Assembly: GCA_013368375.1 (NCBI GenBank)
Contig: JAACJP010000004.1
Coordinates: 1,798,001-1,862,000, forward strand
DNA from: Tricholomella constricta
Lineage: Eukaryota; Basidiomycota; Agaricomycetes; Agaricales; Lyophyllaceae
Length of the DNA stretch: 64,000 nucleotides
Direction of reading: 5' to 3'
Every line of letters starts with the position of its first letter. Position 1 is the first letter of the stretch. The notes below the pieces were generated by a model. It made no database searches, was not told the origin of the DNA, and saw only the letters and a program-made list of their open reading frames with translations. Of this stretch, positions 35,508 through 43,953 are shown one piece after another. The position numbers and the translations under genes are program-made.

Positions 35508-36515
35508 TCACCCACGAAGACGCCGTCGAAGGGAAGCAAGCTGGAGCTCAGCCCGAACGGCAGGGTTCTCCCGCACGTAGACCTTCCAGGCAGACGAGGA
35601 CCAGCGGCCAAGGGCCATAATGACGTCCTCAGACAGGCCCAGGCCCGCGTAGAAGGTGGCGCCCCCTGCGCGCATAGAATGACCCCCGAAATCCTTGCTG
35701 AGAACCCGGAAAAATCGACTCTCGAACCAAGAGCGAGTAGGATGAGAACCGTTGGCACAGAGGAACAAGGCAGGCCGACTGCCATGAAGACGATCCCGCC
35801 GCCCAACGTATTCCTGCAGCAGCGCCACCGGATCAAGGACGTCCTGAGACGTGAAAACGATGTCAGTCCCGCGGTAAAAAGGATCGGATTTATGGTAAGG
35901 AAGGTGGTACTGAGCGCGACCATCCCGGAAGACGAGCGAGGTCCTCTTGATGACCTTCCGCCAATCAAATAAAGCACTGCCGTTTTTCTGAACGAGCTCC
36001 CCTGAACGGTGACACCCATAAAAACAGCAGGCGACGATGACTGCGAAGAGAAAGTCGTCGTACGAGCCAGACTCGCGCGCGATCGCCAAAAAACGAGACA
36101 GATGCGGGACGCGCAGAGGGAGCTTCCGCTTGACGGGGTCGGCGCGAACCTTCTTCGAGCCTCGAATAGTCGTCCGAACGAGTGGGTGGTCCCGATTGGC
36201 GTCAAACTCAGGATACAAGTCACGAAGGAAGTGTCTAGCACCGGAAAGGTACTTAGGACCGGACGCAATGTACCGGGAAGTGAAAGCGATATACCGTGAC
36301 AGGGTGAGCGGAGTGGGGTCGAGGGGTAGATTAGCACTGATACAGAAACGAATATAATCCCGAGCACCGGTGGCGTACCCAAGCGCCGTGGACTTCTCGA
36401 GGGCGCTGACCTGGAGGTGACGAGCGTACTCGTCAAGCGAAGCCAGGTCCACTGCTGGGCGGGTAGAACGCGAGGCGCCCGACCCACCCAGCGCGCTCAA
36501 AAGCAATCCCTCCAT
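35508..36515 (-). CDS. Tyrosine recombinase of the retrotransposon
   Basis: 335 residues. Replaces the DDE integrase and would insert the circular DNA copy. The N-terminal core-binding region (LDEYARHLQVSALEKSTALG) precedes the catalytic domain. Catalytic residues are visible: first Arg in CHRSGEL, the HxxR box in GGHSMRAGG (about 35666-35690) and a terminal tyrosine in WKVYVRENP (about 35564-35590), giving the R-H-R-Y set. The ATG lies inside the end of the RT frame: the two overlap by 19 bases (36497-36515), and the recombinase is back in the gag frame. No internal stop, so probably active. Confidence 0.92.
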   Translation of the reverse strand: MEGLLLSALGGSGASRSTRPAVDLASLDEYARHLQVSALEKSTALGYATGARDYIRFCISANLPLDPTPLTLSRYIAFTSRYIASGPKYLSGARHFLRDLYPEFDANRDHPLVRTTIRGSKKVRADPVKRKLPLRVPHLSRFLAIARESGSYDDFLFAVIVACCFYGCHRSGELVQKNGSALFDWRKVIKRTSLVFRDGRAQYHLPYHKSDPFYRGTDIVFTSQDVLDPVALLQEYVGRRDRLHGSRPALFLCANGSHPTRSWFESRFFRVLSKDFGGHSMRAGGATFYAGLGLSEDVIMALGRWSSSAWKVYVRENPAVRAELQLASLRRRLRG

Positions 36516-38351
36516 CGCGCCGGCAGCAGCTCCCGCGGAGGAGCGAAGCAGCGGACGCGGTCGGCGGGGAATTTTCGCGCGTATTCCTCCAGCATTAGAC
36601 GCGACAACAGGTCAGCGCGCACGTTCTCCTCCCCGGGAATGTGGCACACCCGAACATCGATATTGGTCCGCAAGACGATCCCCGCGATCGCGAGCAGAGG
36701 ACCGTTATGACGCGCCTCCGATACGCGAAGCGCGTTGAGCGCCCCTACCGAATTGAGGCTATCCGTCCAGACCAGAAGACGCCGAGGTGGACGAGGCAAA
36801 GACGCGGCATGAAAGACGGCGGACATGATAGCCACCAGTTCCAAGAAGAAGATGTCGACCGCGGCTGAGTGCGACTCCGGCCGCAGACCATAGCAGAAAC
36901 CTTGGTTGCTGAAGACAAACCCCAGCCCCTTCGAAGTGCTGGCGTCGGTCCACATAACCATGTCCGCATCGCTAAACTGCCAGCAACCATTATCGATAAA
37001 ACGAATACCGATAGCAGAAGGGATGACGTCCCGCAACCAGGACAGGTCCGCGACGACGGAGGCGTTAAGGGGAATACCACGCGAAGGCAGGGTCTTGCCC
37101 GCCATTTTGCGGTACAATTCGGTGAGGGCGGGACGGCCCCAAGGAAGGACATTGAGTAACCAATTGAGATGCCCCCCGAGGCGCTGCCAATCACGTAGCG
37201 GGGGGTGGCGCTTTTTCGTGAGCAGGAACTCGGTGATTTTCTCGACGATATCCGACACCGTGTCCGGCGCAAGGGACAGCGAACCGCGGTTAGGATCGAC
37301 CCAGAACCCGATCACCTTGAGAACGTCCCCGTACTCCTGCTTCCGATCCTCCCAGGGGCACCCGATCGCGTCCCACAGCAAGAGGAGCTGAACCTGTTTG
37401 CGCGGCCTGAGTTTGCCATGGAACCAGATAAGATTCCCGTCCAGATCCCAACAGAAGAAGTCGTCCATGTAGACGAGAAGGCCGATAATCCCTAACTTGC
37501 GTACCCCGAGCCAGCAGAGCAAGCCTGACACGGCGCACCAACAACGAGGAGACGCGCGATTGCCGAAAACTAACCGGCGCACGATGTGGAGACGTCCGTC
37601 GACGGTCACGACCTGATGCAGCTGCCAGACCGGATGGGCTGGGAGATTGAGAAACGCCGACGCCACGTCGGATTTCCAGACGACGAAACGCTTCCCCGGG
37701 TGCGCGGCCTGCGCGTCCCGCAACACGTCCCCGAAAACGTGCATGTCATCATATCGCACCTTCCCTTCGGACTTGGGAATGCCGTCGTTAATGCCGGAAC
37801 CGCTATGGTCAGTGATAACGCGCCCTTTGCCTTTTTGCCAGACGACGAACATCGGAGACGTCTTCATCCCTGGCAGTAGCTCCGGGACATCCAGAGCTTC
37901 CGACCAGCGGCCAGCCCGACACTCGGCGTCGCGGAACAAGCGAATGGCGTCGAGATCCCGTTCTTCCGACGAGTAATTATCCGCCGAGTCTTCCAATTCA
38001 GCCTTCCAGTCCCCGTCGTCGAACGGCCAGAAGCCCTCCCTAAGACCACGCATAACCGACGCGACGAACGGCTGATTTGGATGGTCGTGCAACATAGATT
38101 CGAACTTATCCACGTCGAACGGGGTCTCAACTTTGATGTGGTGGCGCATTGCGTGCAGAGATGACTGAATCGAAGGATCATTGATAAGATGAGCGGGAGG
38201 GGAGGGTAGAGCAGGTGCAGTCTCGGTGTACAAAGCAGAAGGCGAAATATTATTAGGCGAAGAGGACGACGAATTTGACCATACAAAGCCGCGCTTAAAG
38301 CGTGGCGCAGCCAACGCTATAGGGTCGGCTTTTCGTTTACTGACCAAACGC
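36497..38351 (-). CDS. Reverse transcriptase-RNase H of the retrotransposon
   Basis: Open frame in a different register from gag. RT motifs: VWKSDVASAFLNLPAH, VFGNRASPRCWC and the catalytic YMDD at 37460-37471. RNase H follows with MWTDAS (about 36940), FLELVAI and VWTDSLNSVGALNAL, plus the tail VCHIPGEENVRADLLSRL typical of the tether/RNase H of this group. The frame is open upstream through the whole gag gene to 39838, so the translation start is not set by a stop codon; the first Met after gag is at 38149. Expression could be by a +1 shift from gag or by re-initiation. The left coordinate is the true stop; the right one is simply the end of gag. Confidence 0.9.
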
Positions 38352-39758
38352 TTAGGCCCGCCCAGCGCTAGAGCCACTCGAGCCTCCACTTCTGCCCGTT
38401 CCTGCCTGTCGTCGAGCCTGGAGGAGAATGAGGCACCCTGGTTCGTCCCGTGCTTTGTGCTTTCCTCCACATTCGCTACACACGCCGTGCCGACGCCCAA
38501 ACGCGCAAGGCGTCTCCTCACAACTCCCCAAATTCCAGTTATAGCACGGGACATCACGACGCTTCGTCGAAGGGCCGCTCGAAGATCCTCCGCCCTGATT
38601 AGAAGTCGATTTCCGCTTTCCCGCAGAACCGCCGCCAGTGGAACTACGAAAAATTTGCGCGAAAAGAGGAGTCTGCAATTCTGCGCGATCGTCAAGACGG
38701 AAGGGCAGTTTGGCATAACGATCTCGAGCATCGAGATCGAACTGAATAGCGACTGTAGGGTTCGTTGATACCCGGAACAAATCGATGACCATTTTACGAT
38801 ACGAAGCCAGTTCCTGAACGCGATGGATGTACACGATTCCAACGCCCGCCGCCCAAGTATCGAACACTCGCGTCCAATCAGCTTCGGAACGGACAGGACG
38901 ACGGGCGGAAACGTGATCTCGACGAACCAGCGAGAAGCTGCCCAGAACTGGTTCTTGATCAACGTCGTTATGGTCGTAGCCCCGGTCCATCGAAGCATAG
39001 AGTTTCTCGAATTCGACGTAGTTGTCCTGTATGATAGCCTTCCAGATAGACCGAGGGATGGGATCGGGAACCTGGACGGTCTGCATGATGTTGACGATGG
39101 TGTCGAGAACTCGATCCCCAGCATACGCCCTCCGAAGTTTCCAAGTCGCTTCGAGGTGGGGATCCGACACCGTGACTGCGAGATCGCCAAGGTGTGGCGC
39201 AACGGCCAAGACCGACGCCGGTAGAATAGCTTCCGGGGTAGGTTCATAACCCAAAAGGCCGGCGAGGAACGCTGGGTCGAGACCGGGACGGACGCGTGGT
39301 GCGTTAGCATGCATAGAGAGTTGCCCCAGTTTCGCCTGAAGGACAGCCCATGCCGCAGCATCGACGGCCTTTTGTCGGGTCTCACCATCTGCAATCCGAT
39401 TTTGTTCGTCCAGTCGAGCACGCTCTGCCCTGAACGCAGCCAGTTCGCCTGCGGGAAGGTCGGGAGTGGACTCGCGAGATTGTCCACCAGCTTCCACTCC
39501 AGCCCCTTCATCAACTGAAGCACGTCGTTGACCAAACCGTTGGGCCAACAGGTCAGCAAAGTCTTTCCCCTCTTCAAGAGTAGCCCCTTCGGCGATAAGC
39601 TTCCCAACGAATTCCGTGACTGTAAGCCGTCCGTCAAGAGCGTCGTCGACGAAACGCTCGAACTTCTCGGCCCGCGCACGAACTTGTTCAGCGATATCGA
39701 GATCGTCGCCTTGGGGAGCCGGAGGAGGGTTCGGCGGCCCGGGAGCACCATCAGACAT
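38352..39758 (-). CDS. Gag-like protein of the retrotransposon
   Basis: 468 residues, start MSDGAPGPPNPP. A coiled-coil-like acidic N-terminal half (EQVRARAEKFERFVDDAL) is followed by a helical capsid-like region and a C-terminal Cys/His cluster, CYNWNLGSCEETPCAFGRRH then GVCSECGGKHKARDEPGC. That paired cluster is typical of Gag of fungal Ngaro/DIRS elements. It would form the particle in which reverse transcription takes place. The start at 39758 is the first ATG after the presumed leader beginning in the right-hand repeat. Confidence 0.85.
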   Translation of the reverse strand: MSDGAPGPPNPPPAPQGDDLDIAEQVRARAEKFERFVDDALDGRLTVTEFVGKLIAEGATLEEGKDFADLLAQRFGQRRASVDEGAGVEAGGQSRESTPDLPAGELAAFRAERARLDEQNRIADGETRQKAVDAAAWAVLQAKLGQLSMHANAPRVRPGLDPAFLAGLLGYEPTPEAILPASVLAVAPHLGDLAVTVSDPHLEATWKLRRAYAGDRVLDTIVNIMQTVQVPDPIPRSIWKAIIQDNYVEFEKLYASMDRGYDHNDVDQEPVLGSFSLVRRDHVSARRPVRSEADWTRVFDTWAAGVGIVYIHRVQELASYRKMVIDLFRVSTNPTVAIQFDLDARDRYAKLPFRLDDRAELQTPLFAQIFRSSTGGGSAGKRKSTSNQGGGSSSGPSTKRRDVPCYNWNLGSCEETPCAFGRRHGVCSECGGKHKARDEPGCLILLQARRQAGTGRSGGSSGSSAGRA

Positions 39759-39912
39759 TCCAAAATGATATATAGATGTCGAGGGGACTGAGAGGGATAA
39801 CGAACGAAGAAAGAAAGGATGAGATATCTAACTAGCATAAGATTAGGAACAATGTAGCGGAGAGAAAACGGCAGCCTGAGCGTACTTGTCGAGCAAGGAC
39901 AAACGCGAGCTG

Positions 39913-40381
39913 TGATGGACCGGTGGTCAGCGCGAGGCGCGAGGAAGGCGAAGCCTTGGGGGACCTACCGAAATTTAATGACACTAGACGAGCACGAAAC
40001 GCGAAGCGAGGTCTAAGAAGTGTCACTAAAGATCGGGGTGAGCTAACGGCAGCTGAGACGGGCGCGGGGCGCTTACCTGGGCTGAAGGCGACGAAGACAA
40101 AGAGCAAAGAAGTCGCAGCCCAGGATTTTATAGCGAGCGGACCAAACCCCAGAAAACTTCCCCTCGCACCGCTACGGCTAAACGATAGCGCAGTGCGGGG
40201 GTCCGGAGAGGCCGAAGCTGTATGAAAGATCGGGAATTCAATCCCAGCGCATGCACCATAATTGATCCGCCCCGAGGGCGGGGGTTGCACGTGAACAGGG
40301 GAACGCGTGAGATAATGTTCCAGGCCCGGGGCAGAGGCCTGCGAAATCGCTCCCTACCCCCGGAATCCGCGATTGCGACGA
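39913..40381 (-). repeat. 469-bp direct repeat of retrotransposon (5' copy in element sense)
   Basis: Same length as 34766-35234 with no difference seen. In the sense orientation it precedes gag by 155 bases, and it contains a TATAAAA box, so it probably supplies the promoter. Confidence 0.93.
40126..40132 (-). promoter_or_regulatory. TATA box in the 5' direct repeat
   Basis: TATAAAA on the minus strand, about 370 bases upstream of the gag ATG in sense orientation. The same box occurs at 34979-34985 in the other repeat, where transcription would leave the element leftwards. Assignment is by sequence and position only. Confidence 0.4.
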
Positions 40382-40565
40382 GCATACTTGGCCAGTATAT
40401 GCATCTGCGTCACAAGTCCGACATGTGCGGCGAGTATGAGAGTCGTTTACCTTACCTTGAAAATAGATATGCACGAGAAGCAGGATCTTATACATGAATG
40501 CTTTCGTGTAAAAAGGGGTATACACACACATAAACGACTAGCGCATCAATGGTGAGTCAAAGAGA

Positions 40566-42685
40566 TCAGAAATGTTCCTGCACAAGACCAGCCCGGTCAG
40601 TGGAAAATAATTGACGGATTTCGCTGGACTGACCTTAGCAAAGGAAAATTCGACGGTCGAACTTGAATTCTGAACGGTTGCCTCCTTGATAGCCTTGGCG
40701 AGAACACCCGGGCCGCAGAAATACGTCTAGAAAAAAATAGTCAGACAGCTGACCCAAACAGAGAACATGATTTTACGCACTCCGACTTTCGTTTTGAGTT
40801 GCGACTTGCTACCAGGAATGTACTGTCCAGATTCAACTGCTTGTCTCATTTGCCCGTAGATGGTCATCCAGTCAGGGCGTCCGAACATTGTACGAGAGCG
40901 AAGCAGAGTCAAAGGATCGTATTCTGCGCCAGCATCATTAACTGCGATGTTCCATAACATGTCTTCTCCAATCTTTTGGGTCAAGTAGATGTTGATGCGA
41001 AGGAAATTGGCTGTCAAATTAATCAGATTTTGAATGCTATGAGCAGAATAGCGAAACTCACGGTCGGCTTGTGCAGCCTCTACTTCCTGCAACAAGCTTT
41101 GGAACCAACCAAACGAAGGAGCATCACGGCAGACCCAAAAAAATTCGACGCGACGCAGTGTCCCAAGGTTGCCTCGCTTCTGCCTGTACCAAATATGCTT
41201 GAGGATGGAAGCGAATGGAGTGACACCTACAACCAAATTTATGAGCGTGTCTGTTTTAGCAGAAAATTTTAATCATGACTTACCGATACCGGCACCGATG
41301 AGAACCGCAACTTCGACATTGAAAACGTCTTCAGCTGGTGCGCCGTAAGGTCCATCGATCCTGACTGCGGGGAGAGGGGTAGCAGTTGAGCCAAAGTCCA
41401 GCTCTACAAAATCTCCGCGGCCGCCGGTCTTCTGGTCCTTTTCAGAACCTTTCATAGCTGCCTGAGTCATAGCCGCAACGACTGAGGGACCAACGCCGAG
41501 ACGCTCCCCGAGTCCACGGGTAAAGTCACCGACTTGACGAATGTGAACCGAAACGTAGGGGTCTTCAGGAGCAGACGTGATGGTGAACTGTAAATGGACA
41601 AGAGGTCAGCAAGAAGTCTTCAAAACGTTATGGCAGGCAGAGCTACGTACTGGGTGCCATTGCCAGCGAGAGATTTCTGGAACTTGAATGAAAAGCCATT
41701 GACCAGCGGTGTACTTAAAGCTTGGCTTAACAATTCGGAGTTCCATGGCACCTATCCCGACCAATAAATCGATATCCCAGATTGATTTTGAGAGTAAACA
41801 TACCGCTGGGGTGAACAAGAACTTTAGAAAGGCGAGTGGCTCTCCTGGCACGATATTCCCTATAAACACGCTCCCCAAAGTAGATGATTCCGGGCCAGAT
41901 GGTGAACCTCCAACTTAAATACCCGAGACAATGTTCGGTCGAGTAGAAGGGAAAAAAAGGGCGGAGATCCGGATCAACGGTATCACGGACAAAGCAGCCA
42001 GTGGCATGGGTGTAGAGACCAATCATGAAGAAGAATGCAAGGTGATGGGTGTACCAGAAGGCCTCGAAGCATTGTTTGCGAATCTTGTGGTGGGCAGTCG
42101 TATACATAGCAAACATGATAAGGAGCATGAAGTGACCGGTTATGCCACCAGGCTGTGTGTAGTGAATCTGAAGAGCGGACTGCTTCCGGATTTCTGCAAG
42201 GGCACTAGTTTTAGCATTGCAATAGACGGCGATGTACTGAACATACGCGTTCGTTCGACGTTAATAAAGTTGACATAATGTGCCGTAGTGTGAACCATCG
42301 CCCAGAAAGCCATGGAGTAGGCGACCTGGCGATGGAACCAGATATTCTCGTCCGCGGGGAATAGCCAAGTCAACTTGGGACGAACGACACGGATTATATT
42401 ACGCAACATGGGCACAAGGATCATGGCACCATCAAAAGCCAGGACGAGGCCAGCACCGCGCGAAATCCAAACGGAGAAGCCCAGGGTATTGAGGCCAGCC
42501 AATTTCGGGTTGGATTGCTTGGAAAAGATAGATCAGCACAAGGGTTGCAAAAGGTCGATGGAGGGATAGCCTACCTGGCTGTACCAGCCATACGCAAAAA
42601 GCCCAAAATGAATGCCGTAGAATATGACGTTAAAAGCAAGCCTTCGTGGGGCAAGGAACTCTCTCTGAAACCAGCTTTCGCCCAT
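40566..42685 (-). CDS. noxA: NADPH oxidase (NOX), fungal NoxA type
   Basis: Membrane flavocytochrome that transfers electrons from NADPH to oxygen to form superoxide, used in fungal differentiation. Six membrane helices are visible, with heme-ligand histidines in WFHRQVAYSMAFWAMVHTTAH and in FWYTHHLAFFFMIGLYTHA. The FAD motif HPFTITSAPEDPYVS is split by an intron near 41590-41650. The NADPH motif is GAGIGVTPFASIL. The C-terminus reads YFCGPGVLAKAIKE, then VEFSFAKEHF after a last intron (40575-40634), matching the NOX (K)E(N/H)F end rather than ferric reductases. Start MGESWFQREFLAPRR at 42685. The absence of an EF-hand extension favours NoxA over NoxC. Confidence 0.93.
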
Positions 42686-43006
42686 GGTGAATAAGAGTAA
42701 GTGACAGTCAGATACGAATGAGAGGGTCCGGGTCCGGCCAGACAAATTGAAGAAGGAGAGTGAAGAAAGAAAAGAACGTAGGGACGAGGAGGGGAGCGAG
42801 GAGGAAAGGAAGAAGAGGAGTTTCTTTGTAAATGTTGTTTGTGACCATGACAATCTTGACTTTGACTTTGATGATCGCATCGGTCAACTCGGTTCTGAGC
42901 AGACCCAGGTACATGGATCTGGTACTCGCTCAGTTATGGCTCGTCATTACTACCGCCACCCATTCACTCCTACTCGCGCTCGTCATTACTACCGCCTGTC
43001 CTCTAT

Positions 43007-43845
43007 TCACTCCTCGTACCGATATGCCACCATCGCCTCAATCCGGTGTACATCCGTGCTGAAGCTCCTCATCTTCACCTGTTGGCTCTTGCTTGCCTCG
43101 ATCGCCAACGGATCCGTATCAACCCATTCTCCGGCAGGCACATCTGCTGATTCGGACGTATACGCAAGGATATTGAACACTGTTGGCTCCTGGATCACTG
43201 GTAAGTAGGTCACCATCGAAATGATCTGCTTCAGAATCGCCCGTATTTCTGACTGGATTTCCGCTTCAGGTTTTGCTGGTTTCCTGTACAGTGCTAATAA
43301 GCCCCGAATATGGCGTTCAGGGGGAAAAAACGACAACACGGTTCTGTCGAGTCGGCCGCCTGTTCCACCAGTTTGATATCAAACACCCATCTTTCAAGCG
43401 GTGTTCGAGTATCTTTTGAAATGATGGCGAGGACCAGCTGGGTGACTGATCCGGTGAGAAGCCACTCTGCTGGGTATCAGTCTCCAGGCCTACACGAGAT
43501 CCCCAAAGACACTCACTCTGAACTTGCTTTAGGATTCTATCATTGTAATTCAAAGACGCCGTCCACCAACAAAGTATGATTCTTACCTCTCGAGGTAATT
43601 TTCGAGGGCAAGGTCTTGGGTGACAAGCACCGTCTGTCCATACTTCTTTACCATGTGGAAATCATCGGATGGGTATACTTCACGCTGAAAGAGTATCCTG
43701 TGAACGAACAAGTTGAAGAGTAGCTCTACAAGCGATGAATCAACGACCATACGCACGTGTTTACTGCATACTTGAAGAATTCTGTGACAAGCGTAGTCGA
43801 ACCTTTAAGGGTGATTGCCTGTCTGTTTGCTTGCTTCGACGCCAT
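43007..43845 (-). CDS. MAD2: Spindle assembly checkpoint protein MAD2
   Basis: HORMA-domain checkpoint protein that inhibits CDC20-APC/C until kinetochores are attached. Start at 43845: MASKQANRQAITLKGSTTLV joined across an intron to ILFQREVYPSDDFHMVKKYG, then QDLALENYLE. Two further exons carry LERWVFDIKLVEQ and PEAEIQSEIRAILKQIISMV. The safety-belt C-terminus reads KMRSFSTDVHRIEAMVAYRY. All HORMA landmarks are in order and the length of about 205 residues is normal. It is head to head with TAF5 over 108 bases. Confidence 0.95.
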
Positions 43846-43953
43846 GGTAGTGGTGAAGACGCGACGGGATTTGAACGTTTGAACGTTCACGTGGGTCACG
43901 TGAGAGGGGCTTCAGCGATTCAGCAGCCGCGGCTGCTCAGGCTGTTCCTCTGC
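43846..43953. promoter_or_regulatory. Shared divergent promoter MAD2 / TAF5 with paired CACGTG boxes
   Basis: Two CACGTG palindromes (43889-43894 and 43898-43903), nine bases apart, sit in the middle of the 108 bases between the two start codons. CACGTG is the binding core of bHLH factors such as CBF1. The double site in so short an interval suggests it serves both genes. Confidence 0.6.

Larger units (their letters stand above)
34766..40381 (-). mobile_element. Full-length tyrosine-recombinase (DIRS/Ngaro-like) retrotransposon
   Basis: A 5.6-kb element read on the minus strand: gag, then RT-RNase H, then tyrosine recombinase, between 469-bp direct repeats. There is no DDE integrase, no aspartic protease motif and no methyltransferase domain, which excludes LTR elements and fits Ngaro better than DIRS. 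All three frames are open. No target-site duplication is visible (left flank ...agcctgc, right flank gcatact...). A split-direct-repeat arrangement is typical of Ngaro, but only one repeat pair could be recognised here, so the subgroup is uncertain. The right end lies 184 bases beyond the stop codon of the NOX gene. Confidence 0.92.

Noticed and set aside
34766..40381. LTR retrotransposon interpretation because of flanking direct repeats
   Set aside because: No protease or DDE integrase, no TG...CA ends, no target duplication; a tyrosine recombinase with R-H-R-Y is present instead.
42747..43208. Plus-strand open frame between NOX and MAD2
   Set aside because: Largely antisense to the MAD2 last exon; Arg/Glu-rich purine tract gives an accidental open frame.
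43735..43953. Upstream extension of TAF5 to an earlier in-frame start
   Set aside because: It would run antisense through MAD2 exon 1 and the shared promoter, and adds no family similarity.
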